38,608 nucleotides of DNA from assembly GCA_050014355.1 (NCBI GenBank), contig JBEKDL010000010.1:1-38608 (forward strand). The letters are read 5' to 3'. This document shows, in pieces, positions 1 through 6,796 of this stretch (its first letter is position 1; every line of letters begins with the position of its first letter). The DNA comes from Fen-1077 sp050014355. GTDB taxonomy: Bacteria > Chloroflexota > Dehalococcoidia > Dehalococcoidales > RBG-16-60-22. The translations under genes were made by a program, and so were the position numbers. The notes under the pieces were generated by a model that saw only the letters and a program-made list of their open reading frames with translations, did not search any database and was not told where the DNA came from.

Positions 1-95
1 CGCTATCTAAAACCTCTCCGGGAGGCTTCAGAAACCAGGCAGTAGGACTTAAAACCATCAAGAAAGGTGAGAAGGATTGAAAATAAGTGATTTAA

Positions 96-1124
96 CGCCC
101 GTTTTTCAACACCCTGCTAGTAAAGCCAACTAAACTGACGGTAGGGGAATACCTCGAGCAATGGCTACGAGACTATGTAGTCACAAACACGGCACCGACC
201 ACTGCTGATGGTTACTCGGATATCGTGAGGTCTCACCTCACCCCGGAATTAGGGCAGCTTCTACTGAATGCATTACAGCCGTCACACATCCAGGCTTATT
301 ATGCTCGTATGTTAGAGCGCGGCAGACGGGATGGCAAGGGCGGGCTATCAGCTCAAACGGTAAAACACCACCATCGTGTCTTACACGAAGCCCTGAAATA
401 TGCCGCGAAACATGGCATAATTATCCGGAACATTGCTGAGGCAGTGGATCCACCACGGCCAGATAGCAAGGAAATGGTCACACTTGAGCCTGATAATGTG
501 CATATTTTCCTGGATGCGGCTCATGAAACTCCCTATTATGTTCTGTTTTACACGAAACTTTACACCGGACTACGGCGCAGTGAACTATTAGGCCTTAGAT
601 GGCGAGATATTGACCTGGACTTGGCGACACTCTCAGTAGTGCAGACATTACATCATGTACCTAGGAAGGGATACATATTTAGGGAGCCTAAAACGAAACG
701 TAGTCGCCGGCTGATAGATTTGTCGCCTTCACTAGCGCTTTTACTGCGGGGGCACCGGGATAATCAAGAATTAGAAAGAAAACTGCTCGGACGGTTGCTC
801 ATGCCTGATGATTTGGTATTCAGTTATCCAGAAGGTACTCCGTTACCGCCGAACAGTGTTACCAAGGCTTTCTGCAAATTGGCTAAATCTTTGGGGATGT
901 CCGGAATACGTCTACATGACCTCCGCCATACCCATGCCACACTCATGCTGAAGCAAGGTGTGCATCCTAAGGTCGTCAGTGAAAGACTCGGGCATAGTTC
1001 AGTGGCAATAACCTTGGATACATATTCTCATGTCCTGCCGGGGATTCAGGCAGCAGCGGCACTACGCTTTGACGAAGGATTACAGCGATACGCAGAGAAG
1101 GCGCCATCAGAAAGGGTTGGTTAG
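96..1124 (+). CDS. Tyrosine recombinase (phage-type integrase), N-terminus lost
   Basis: Site-specific recombinase of the tyrosine integrase family, which cuts and rejoins DNA at attachment sites. The catalytic set is visible: Arg in TGLRRSELLGLRW, HDLRH, LGHSS, and the nucleophile Tyr in TYSHV. The first canonical start is a GTG at 225 with no Shine-Dalgarno site. The same frame stays open back to 96, and from about 126 it still encodes family-like sequence of the SAM-like core-binding domain (KLTVGEYLEQWL), but there is no ATG, GTG or TTG in that stretch. Stops in all frames before 96 leave no room for the arm-type DNA-binding domain such integrases usually carry. The gene is therefore probably 5'-degraded; a functional short form from 225 is less likely. 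It reads toward the 3' end of tRNA-Cys 60 bases away, the usual position of an integrase beside its attachment site. Bases 1-95 show no gene. Confidence 0.8.
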   Translation, partial: RPFFNTLLVKPTKLTVGEYLEQWLRDYVVTNTAPTTADGYSDIVRSHLTPELGQLLLNALQPSHIQAYYARMLERGRRDGKGGLSAQTVKHHHRVLHEALKYAAKHGIIIRNIAEAVDPPRPDSKEMVTLEPDNVHIFLDAAHETPYYVLFYTKLYTGLRRSELLGLRWRDIDLDLATLSVVQTLHHVPRKGYIFREPKTKRSRRLIDLSPSLALLLRGHRDNQELERKLLGRLLMPDDLVFSYPEGTPLPPNSVTKAFCKLAKSLGMSGIRLHDLRHTHATLMLKQGVHPKVVSERLGHSSVAITLDTYSHVLPGIQAAAALRFDEGLQRYAEKAPSERVG

Positions 1125-1141
1125 CAATTTGTTAGCAATTT
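1120..1141. repeat. Tandem 11-bp direct repeat at integrase stop
   Basis: The 11-mer GTTAGCAATTT occurs twice back to back and covers the integrase stop codon (1122-1124). It lies between the integrase and the tRNA-Cys attachment region, so it could be a recombinase arm site or a simple slippage duplication. Confidence 0.6.
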
Positions 1142-1184
1142 TTGTAACCGCTCGGCTCTGTCTTATTAATTTCGTATCTAAAAT

Positions 1185-1215
1185 TGGAGGCGACGACCGG
1201 ATTCGAACCGGTGAA
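1185..1215. other. Candidate attachment site at tRNA-Cys 3' end
   Basis: The 3' part of tRNA-Cys (CCA end, acceptor arm and T arm) faces the integrase gene. Tyrosine integrases commonly use the 3' end of a tRNA as attB, leaving the tRNA intact and a direct copy at the far end of the element. The far copy would lie left of the window and is not visible, so the exact core is unknown. Confidence 0.4.
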
Positions 1216-1259
1216 TAGGGGTTTTGCAGACCCCCGCCTTGCCACTTGGCCACGTCGCC
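1185..1259 (-). tRNA. tRNA-Cys (GCA)
   Basis: On the minus strand the cloverleaf folds fully. Acceptor GGCGACG pairs with CGTCGCC, the anticodon loop CTGCAAA carries GCA, the T arm is ACCGG-TTCGAAT-CCGGT, and the discriminator is U, as expected for bacterial tRNA-Cys. The CCA end is encoded in the DNA (1185-1187). Confidence 0.95.
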
Positions 1260-1274
1260 CTGATACGCTCTTTT

Positions 1275-1303
1275 ATTCTAAGCTATAAAAGCGATTGATG
1301 CAA
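1275..1303 (-). promoter_or_regulatory. Sigma70-type promoter of tRNA-Cys
   Basis: On the minus strand TTGCAT (1303-1298) and TAGAAT (1280-1275) are separated by exactly 17 bases, about 16 bases before the tRNA 5' end. Position and spacing fit a housekeeping promoter. Confidence 0.6.
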
Positions 1304-1373
1304 TATTTATTTGCAGCCCGAACCTGGTTTCTGTTAATCTAGGAAGGCAGCATTTCCCCCGCAGGAGGCAAGC

Positions 1374-2414
1374 ATGGTAAAACAGACTTATGCCGCCGCC
1401 GGCGTCAATATCGACCTGAAATCCAAAGCCATCAGCCGTATCGGTAAGTATGCCCGCGCTACCCTGGGCCCGCAGGTCTTAAGCGGCATCGGCTTTTTCG
1501 GGGGACTTTACGAGTTCAAAGGCTATCAAAACCCGGTGCTGGTCTCCAGCGTGGACGGCGTGGGCACCAAGCTGAAGATTGCCTCGGCTTTGAACAAACA
1601 TAACACCGTCGGCATCGATATCTTCAACCACTGCGCCAACGATATCCTGACCTGCGGCGCTCTGCCCATTTTTTTCCTCGACTACATCGCCACGGGCAAG
1701 GTGGTGCCGGAAACGCTTGAGGCTATCGGCAGGGGACTGGCCGCGGCCTGTAAAGACGCCGGCTGCGCCCTCATCGGGGGGGAGACGGCGGAAATGCCGG
1801 GCGTCTATCACGGCGACGATTACGACCTGGTTGGTTTTATTGTCGGGGTGGTGGAGAAAGACAAAATCATTATGGGTAAAAATATTGTCGCCGGCGATGC
1901 GATTTTAGGCCTGCCCTCGAGCGGGCTGCATACTAACGGCTATTCCCTGGCGCGTAAAATCTTCGGCGAGACCGCCGCCGCTTTAAACAAGCGTTACGCC
2001 GGGCTGGACGGGACCGTCGGCGAGACGCTCATGGCCACCCATACCAGCTATTTAAATCAGCTCAAGCCCCTGCTTCCGCAAATCAAAGGTCTGGCCCACA
2101 TTACCGGCGGAGGGCTGGTGGGCAACGTGCCGCGGTCTCTGCCGAAAGGACTGGCGGCGCGGCTGGATAGCAAAAAATGGCACAGGCCGCCTATCTTCGA
2201 CCTTATCCAGAAAAAGGGCAATGTGGAGACAGCGGAGATGTACCGCGTTTTCAACATGGGCATCGGCATGGTGGTTATCGGCGCGCCGGAGACGGTGAAA
2301 AAACTGACTAAAGCCCTGCCGGAAGCGAAGGTCATCGGTGAGGTGGTGAAACAGAAAGGCGAGGCCCGTGTCATTATCGATGGCGCCGGCTACCGGCAGG
2401 ACAAGGTGGCGTAA
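1374..2414 (+). CDS. purM: Phosphoribosylformylglycinamidine cyclo-ligase (AIR synthetase)
   Basis: Cytosolic enzyme of de novo purine synthesis that closes the imidazole ring, turning FGAM plus ATP into AIR. The 346 residues match the family length. DGVGTK at about 61-66 and GGETAEMPG at about 135-143 are the hallmark nucleotide/metal-binding segments, and ITGGGLVGNVPR lies in the C-terminal domain. The ATG has a strong Shine-Dalgarno site (GCAGGAGG) just upstream. No other pur gene is adjacent, so it stands alone here. It is followed by a 50-residue reading frame on the same strand. Confidence 0.97.
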   Translation: MVKQTYAAAGVNIDLKSKAISRIGKYARATLGPQVLSGIGFFGGLYEFKGYQNPVLVSSVDGVGTKLKIASALNKHNTVGIDIFNHCANDILTCGALPIFFLDYIATGKVVPETLEAIGRGLAAACKDAGCALIGGETAEMPGVYHGDDYDLVGFIVGVVEKDKIIMGKNIVAGDAILGLPSSGLHTNGYSLARKIFGETAAALNKRYAGLDGTVGETLMATHTSYLNQLKPLLPQIKGLAHITGGGLVGNVPRSLPKGLAARLDSKKWHRPPIFDLIQKKGNVETAEMYRVFNMGIGMVVIGAPETVKKLTKALPEAKVIGEVVKQKGEARVIIDGAGYRQDKVA

Positions 2415-2456
2415 CCGGGCCATCCGACCGCTAATCGATTAATCAGGGGGGAAATT

Positions 2457-2609
2457 ATGTGGGAACAGATGATGGATTTCCTGAAATCGTTTTTTTCCTA
2501 CCCCGGCCTTAAGTGGGAGCTATTGCTTGTCGCCATCGGCCTGGGGCCCGTGGCCGGGGCTAATCCCGTGGGTCCGGGCGGAACCGGGACAAATACAGGC
2601 GCTGCTTAA
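2457..2609 (+). CDS. Small hypothetical protein (50 aa)
   Basis: A 50-residue frame starting MWEQMMDFLKSFF, with a central hydrophobic stretch (WELLLVAIGLG) that could be one membrane helix, and a Gly/Pro/Thr-rich tail (GPGGTGTNTGAA). Support for translation is a very good Shine-Dalgarno site (AGGGGGGAA) about 5 bases before the ATG. It follows purM by 42 bases on the same strand. It overlaps the tail of tilS by four bases in convergent orientation. I do not recognise a family. Confidence 0.5.
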   Translation: MWEQMMDFLKSFFSYPGLKWELLLVAIGLGPVAGANPVGPGGTGTNTGAA

Positions 2610-4039
2610 GCCTGCCTGAATTCCAGGCGAAGTACCTGGTTCGTTTTATCGGTGACTTTCACGCGCTCGTCGATGCGCCAACCGGCCACCCAGATGATTT
2701 GCCCCGGCGCGGTCACGATGGGGATGCGTACCCGCCAGGCGCGCGGTATCCTGGCATCAATCATAAACGTATTCAATTTCTTTGGATTGGATAGTCCCAG
2801 TGGCTGGAAGCGGTCTCCTGCGACGCGGTGACGTACTTTCAGAGCGCCCCCGGTTTTAGCGAAATCGAAAAACGCGGTAAAATCGTTCCCTTCGCTGTAT
2901 TTTTTCCTGGTTTGGTGAACGGAAAGCAAGGAAACCACCATCTCGCCGCCGGGGATGGCCGTCTTGCCGGGAACCTGCAAGATGTACTCTTTTTCCAGGA
3001 CTCGAAACGGGCAGGTCGAGTCCGCCGCCGCGGTCAGGGTGTATTTATCATACTCGATGGTGAATTTGAGGCCTTCCGGCAGGCCGATGACCCTGCCGGC
3101 GGGTTTCTCCAGCGCGTTCAGTACGTCCTCGATGTGTTTGGCTTCAATATCTTTCAGGTCGCCGAGGAGAGAATCTATTGCCTGGCGCATGATATGTCGT
3201 TTTAACGCTGTCGGCAGGGCAAGGAATTTCTTTTTGTCAAAGATTATAGTATCCCCTTCGCGCCGCGCCACATCATCCTGACGAAGGGCGGCCTCTTTAG
3301 CGATGAAGTCCAGGTCGTCGGCAGCCAGGTGTGCCGTCCGCTGTAAAGCTTCGTCAACCTGCGGGTTGTCGCGCCGGAGCAGGGGCAGCAACTCGAGTCT
3401 GACCCTGTTCCTGAATAGCTCGGGTGATAGGTTTGAGCTATCGGTGCGTGGCTGAAGCCGGTGCCGGCGGCAGTAAGCGACCGTTTCCTCCCGGGTCAAC
3501 TCCAGAAGGGGCCTGATAATGGTGAGTTTTTCCTTTCCGTGTTGCCATACGTTGACCGGAAGCAGGCCGCGCAATCCCCTGGTGCCGCTGCCGCGTATCA
3601 GGTGCATCAGGATGGTCTCGATGTGGTCGCTGGCGTTGTGCCCCACCGCCACCCGCTCCACGCCCATTTCAGCGGCAATGCCTGCCAGGAATGTATACCG
3701 CACCTCGCGCGCCGCTTCCTCTAAAGAAATATGGTGTTGCGCCCGGTAGGCTTTGACGTCGCGTGATGCGATGGTGGCCGGGATGCCGAGCTTGCTGGCC
3801 AGTCCTGCCACGTAAGCGGCGTCAGCGTCTGACTCCGCGCCGCGCAGCTGGTGATTGAGGTGGGCAATGTGCAGCTCGATGTCGAGCTCTTGCCGTAGCT
3901 TCCACAGGATATGGAGCAGGCATACTGAATCCGGCCCACCGGAGACAGCTACCACGAGCTTTTGCCACGGGAGGACAAGGCGGCGCTCCTTAATAAAGCG
4001 GAGGACTTTTTGCTCTGGTGAGATTTTAAGAATAGGCAT
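2606..4039 (-). CDS. tilS: tRNA(Ile)-lysidine synthase
   Basis: Modifies C34 of the CAU-anticodon tRNA-Ile to lysidine using ATP and lysine, so that the tRNA reads AUA. The N-type PP-loop SGGPDS is at residues 33-38, followed by the adenylation domain with the family segment LNHQLRGAESDADA. The middle substrate-binding domain spans roughly 215-330. The C-terminal TilS_C domain includes VRHRVAGDRFQPLG and GLSNPKKLNTFMID-type sequence. The 477 residues are a full-length form. It is convergent with the small gene after purM and lies downstream of hicBA and the TIGR03936 gene on the same strand. Essential in most bacteria. Confidence 0.96.
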   Translation of the reverse strand: MPILKISPEQKVLRFIKERRLVLPWQKLVVAVSGGPDSVCLLHILWKLRQELDIELHIAHLNHQLRGAESDADAAYVAGLASKLGIPATIASRDVKAYRAQHHISLEEAAREVRYTFLAGIAAEMGVERVAVGHNASDHIETILMHLIRGSGTRGLRGLLPVNVWQHGKEKLTIIRPLLELTREETVAYCRRHRLQPRTDSSNLSPELFRNRVRLELLPLLRRDNPQVDEALQRTAHLAADDLDFIAKEAALRQDDVARREGDTIIFDKKKFLALPTALKRHIMRQAIDSLLGDLKDIEAKHIEDVLNALEKPAGRVIGLPEGLKFTIEYDKYTLTAAADSTCPFRVLEKEYILQVPGKTAIPGGEMVVSLLSVHQTRKKYSEGNDFTAFFDFAKTGGALKVRHRVAGDRFQPLGLSNPKKLNTFMIDARIPRAWRVRIPIVTAPGQIIWVAGWRIDERVKVTDKTNQVLRLEFRQA

Positions 4040-4063
4040 TAGATTCCCTGCGTCTGCCGGACT

Positions 4064-4312
4064 TTATTTCTTGAACAATTCAACGATGACGATTTGCTTG
4101 TCTATATACAGGTAATTGGCTACATCATTTAAGATGCTATTTAACGTGCCAACCTTAAGTGGTTTGTGTTTGGGAATTGTGATGTGGTGCTCAAAGCCTT
4201 TTAAATTTGAAGTCAGCCTTATGTGGCTGCCTTCTTGGCGAGTTACTCTATAATCGTATTTCTTTAACAGCCCAGCCAGTTCGTCCCCGCCGATATTTCT
4301 GGGAAGTTTCAC
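4064..4312 (-). CDS. hicA: HicA-family toxin (putative mRNA interferase)
   Basis: An 82-residue protein with the double-stranded-RNA-binding-like HicA fold: GDELAGLLKKYDYRVTRQ, then GSHIRL, whose His is the conserved catalytic residue of HicA, then HHITIPKHKPLKVGTL. HicA toxins cleave mRNA and are neutralised by HicB. The start is GTG (4312-4310) and overlaps the TGA of the upstream hicB by four bases, so the two are likely translationally coupled. It is slightly longer than the usual ~60 residues because of a C-terminal extension of about 20 residues. The antitoxin is encoded first, a common alternative order for this module. Confidence 0.85.
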   Translation of the reverse strand: MKLPRNIGGDELAGLLKKYDYRVTRQEGSHIRLTSNLKGFEHHITIPKHKPLKVGTLNSILNDVANYLYIDKQIVIVELFKK

Positions 4313-4518
4313 GCACGGATAACCTCATCTTTAACAAAATGCAGACGAATAACGGGGGGTTTTTCCGCATCTTCAAAATGACAACGGACGGCGTCCTGTA
4401 TCATCGTTTTCAATTCATCGATGGTGCCAGCTTCGGTAAATATCGAATGCCCCAGCGCTTTGGCGGTGTAGCCGCCTTCAGGGTCTTCTTCTACAAGAAA
4501 GATAATTTCTTTTTCCAT
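4309..4518 (-). CDS. hicB: HicB-family antitoxin
   Basis: A 69-residue protein beginning MEKEIIFLVEEDPEGGY, typical of the degraded-RNase-H-like HicB domain that binds HicA. GGYTAKALGHSIFTEAGTIDELK is interrupted here only for length; the key parts are GGYTAKALG and the helix TIDELKTMIQDAV. No separate DNA-binding domain is present, so autoregulation by this short form is uncertain. The frame is open further upstream, but the extension overlaps the TIGR03936 gene and looks unlike HicB, so the ATG at 4518 is preferred. Its stop overlaps the hicA GTG. Confidence 0.85.
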   Translation of the reverse strand: MEKEIIFLVEEDPEGGYTAKALGHSIFTEAGTIDELKTMIQDAVRCHFEDAEKPPVIRLHFVKDEVIRA

Positions 4519-4594
4519 ATCATCGCCGACCGCTATTACTATCTTCAGAATACTGCAATACCCAAAACCAGTCAAGATTTGGCAACCCTTACTA

Positions 4595-5239
4595 CTATCC
4601 CTGGAGGATAAGCTTGACGCGATGTATCGCCTCGGGGTACTGCTCAAAGCCCAGGGCGGCGGCGACCTGCTCCGGCCTGCCTGAACCGGAGCTATCGCAG
4701 CGCAGCCTCATGTTGATGCTGCAAAAGCCCTGGCGCCATTCGGCGAGCCAGATGTCTTCAATCAGGGCGCGCAGGTCGTAATGCCGCGTCCCGGTATCGC
4801 GCTGGTGCTGCCAGGGGATATTTTCCTTATCCAGCAGGGTATTGATGGCCGATTCTATTTCCGCCTGCGTTTTATCGGTTGCGATGCCTACTTTATATTC
4901 GGCGGAGCGTATCTGCGACTGCAACGATGGGAGCGTCGGGGCGATATTAAATACCTGCTCGATTTTTATGCCCGGAGGCAGCTGCCGTGACATAGCGGCG
5001 GTAAAGGTGTGGGGCGAAGCCCACTTTGCCAGGAAAATATCCATGAGCTCGGCCTCGCCGGTCACGCCCAGCGCCAGCGGCGCCGCTAAAGACATGCGGG
5101 GGTGGGGGCTGAACCCCTCGCTATAGGCCAAGGCTATCTCGGCGCGGACAAGCGCCCGCTGCCACAGGCGCAATAAATCGAGGTGGGAGATGTACTTAAT
5201 CTCCTCCCCGCGGCTAAATCTAACGCGTAAACGCTGCAT
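4595..5239 (-). CDS. TIGR03936/DUF2344 protein (radical-SAM-linked)
   Basis: A 214-residue protein of the DUF2344/TIGR03936 family, usually found fused to or next to a TIGR03960-type radical SAM protein; its molecular function is unknown. Family signatures are RVRFSRGEEIKYISHLDLLR at the N-terminus, YSEGFSPHPRMSLAAPL, and LGVTGEAELMD. The ATG at 5239 is chosen because AAGAGGA lies 5-6 bases upstream and the protein then begins exactly where the family does; an earlier start at 5284 adds an unrelated Pro-rich leader. The usual radical SAM partner is not next to it. Only hicBA lies downstream, with 76 bases between. Confidence 0.85.
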   Translation of the reverse strand: MQRLRVRFSRGEEIKYISHLDLLRLWQRALVRAEIALAYSEGFSPHPRMSLAAPLALGVTGEAELMDIFLAKWASPHTFTAAMSRQLPPGIKIEQVFNIAPTLPSLQSQIRSAEYKVGIATDKTQAEIESAINTLLDKENIPWQHQRDTGTRHYDLRALIEDIWLAEWRQGFCSINMRLRCDSSGSGRPEQVAAALGFEQYPEAIHRVKLILQG

Positions 5240-5296
5240 AAGAATCCTCTTAGAGATAATAACATTGGGGGGAGGGGGCGTCAAAAGAGGAGGAGA

Positions 5297-5325
5297 TTGC
5301 TATTTGATTACACATTAGTTAGAAT
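5297..5325 (+). promoter_or_regulatory. Putative promoter of the 5367 zinc-ribbon gene
   Basis: TTGCTA (5297-5302) and TAGAAT (5320-5325) are 17 bases apart. Transcription would begin near 5332, just past the earlier ATG at 5331, which supports the start at 5367. Confidence 0.45.
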
Positions 5326-5366
5326 TACCGATGAAAAAGTATGTTAACTCAAGGGGGGCTGTATTT

Positions 5367-5561
5367 ATGCCAAAATGCCCGTATTGTAATGAAGAGATAA
5401 CGCTTTTATATTCTAGCCCAAGAAGAGACTTGATATTATATGATGGTAGATGGGTTGCAGAGGCATCAAATAACGAGACAAATACTGTTTGTTCAGTTTG
5501 CTATGAAGAACTGGGGCCAAAGGACTTAGACAATCTAGCGGTACCCAATACGTTCAGGTAA
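5367..5561 (+). CDS. Small CxxC zinc-ribbon protein
   Basis: A 64-residue protein with two CxxC knuckles (CPYC at the N-terminus, CSVC in the second half), which probably bind one zinc ion. Between them is a YSSPRRDLILYDGRW segment. The ATG at 5367 is preceded by AAGGGGGG at 5352-5358; an in-frame ATG at 5331 has no such site and sits at the predicted transcription start. The surrounding DNA is visibly richer in A and T than purM or folC. It is convergent with the EVE/nuclease gene. Function unknown. Confidence 0.6.
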   Translation: MPKCPYCNEEITLLYSSPRRDLILYDGRWVAEASNNETNTVCSVCYEELGPKDLDNLAVPNTFR

Positions 5562-5575
5562 ATATTAACACGGAA

Positions 5576-6544
5576 TTAAGTTACTTTAATTAACTGTAAG
5601 TCTCTTTTTAATTCATTGAATGTAACGGGCGCATGGTTTTCCATTATTCCGAGTCTGTATGAGAAAGCGTGAATACTTTTACTCTGTGCTTCCTGCAAAA
5701 CTTTCTTTGAGAAATCCTTGGCTATAAGAATACCCGCTATACATTCATTACCTAATTCATCCATATAAACACTTAATTGACCAACGTCTTGAAGTTTTGC
5801 CAATCCAGTTTTAACTTCTATTATTATTTTCCTCGCTAGTCCAATAGGAACTGCTTCTTTAATCATGATATCTATATGGCCTTCTGATAAGGCTTTTTCT
5901 CCAAGAACGTCAAGTTTGTGGGTGTCCAAAGTATCTACTCCAATTTGGTAAACAAACGTTGTCAAATTTTCTACGTCAGATAAATGCTGCCGTATAGCAC
6001 CTTGAAGGATAATCTCGGTAAAACGGAATACTTCGGGTGGAGAGGTATTAGACTTAGCAAAACGCGGTAGGAAAGTCTCATATTTTTTTAATTCTAATTT
6101 TTCTATTGTATCGTTATACAATTCTCCAAGTTGTGATACGCTTTGAAGTGTAGTTTGGTCAGCTTGAAAATGAGTTTTACGATATCCTCCTCTTAGTAAT
6201 AGGTTTTCTGCTACATAAGCAAACTCAGTTCTAACTAATGATTCACTAAGTGAGCGAATCGGCGAAAGATGAAGGCGAAAGGGAAAATAGTAGGTTATTC
6301 CTGACATTTTAAAGGTTATAGGCTCCCAAGGGGGTAAATCAATTGCATCCTTTATGGCTTCTTTAGCCTTAACTTTATAAAGATTATTGACTTTGGCTCC
6401 ATACAAAAAGGAGATATAATCGCCTTCCTGTATCTCTGAAAATGTCCATACACCATTTATACTGTTTGTAAATCCAGCCAAACCATATTTTTTACATAGC
6501 TCTAGATTTATTTTGTTTGAAACAGATACAAGAAAGTAAGCCAT
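5576..6544 (-). CDS. EVE-like domain fused to PD-(D/E)xK (NucS/DUF91-like) nuclease
   Basis: 322 residues in two parts. The first ~115 (AYFLVSVSNKINLELC, GVWTFSEIQEGDYISFLYGA, LYKVKAKEAI) resemble EVE/PUA-like domains, which read modified bases in DNA or RNA. The C-terminal ~150 carry a PD-(D/E)xK nuclease pattern like DUF91/NucS: EGHIDIMI with D225, IIIEVKTG with E243 and K245, then QLSVYMDEL. Such fusions often belong to modification-dependent restriction, which is an inference here, not shown. The DNA is AT-rich compared with neighbouring housekeeping genes, suggesting transfer. A 57-residue zinc-ribbon gene lies 21 bases upstream on the same strand and may form an operon with it. No methyltransferase gene is nearby. 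Confidence 0.65.
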   Translation of the reverse strand: MAYFLVSVSNKINLELCKKYGLAGFTNSINGVWTFSEIQEGDYISFLYGAKVNNLYKVKAKEAIKDAIDLPPWEPITFKMSGITYYFPFRLHLSPIRSLSESLVRTEFAYVAENLLLRGGYRKTHFQADQTTLQSVSQLGELYNDTIEKLELKKYETFLPRFAKSNTSPPEVFRFTEIILQGAIRQHLSDVENLTTFVYQIGVDTLDTHKLDVLGEKALSEGHIDIMIKEAVPIGLARKIIIEVKTGLAKLQDVGQLSVYMDELGNECIAGILIAKDFSKKVLQEAQSKSIHAFSYRLGIMENHAPVTFNELKRDLQLIKVT

Positions 6545-6565
6545 AACCTCTCTTAGAACTTATAA

Positions 6566-6739
6566 TCAGGTTAAATTGTACGGTGTCATTTCATATTTCA
6601 ACTCTTCGACCAATCTTGTGTAAGCCTCGTTGTGTATGGTGAACCAGCAATCGCAATCTAAGCAACCATAGTTTATTTCGCCTTCAATGTCGTTGACTAC
6701 TGTATTGATATTGTTGCCGTTACATTTTGGGCACTTCAT
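6566..6739 (-). CDS. Small zinc-ribbon protein (57 aa) upstream of nuclease
   Basis: A 57-residue protein starting MKCPKCNGNN, with a second knuckle CLDCDC at about 27-31, a likely zinc ribbon. The C-terminal half (NEAYTRLVEELKYEM) is probably a helix. The ATG is preceded by AAGGGG at a good distance. The stop is 21 bases before the start of the EVE/nuclease gene on the same strand, so the two are probably co-transcribed, either from a local promoter I could not identify or by read-through from the ribonucleotide reductase gene 57 bases upstream. Confidence 0.65.
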   Translation of the reverse strand: MKCPKCNGNNINTVVNDIEGEINYGCLDCDCWFTIHNEAYTRLVEELKYEMTPYNLT

Positions 6740-6796
6740 TTGACACCCCTTGTCGTGTTTATCTTTTTCTCTATGTCCTTTCGCACAATATTTTAT

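Noticed and set aside
1030..1218. 62-codon plus-strand frame ending DRIRTGE
   Set aside because: It overlaps the integrase and runs into tRNA-Cys; the DRIRTGE tail is the antisense of a tRNA T arm, a well-known false gene signature.
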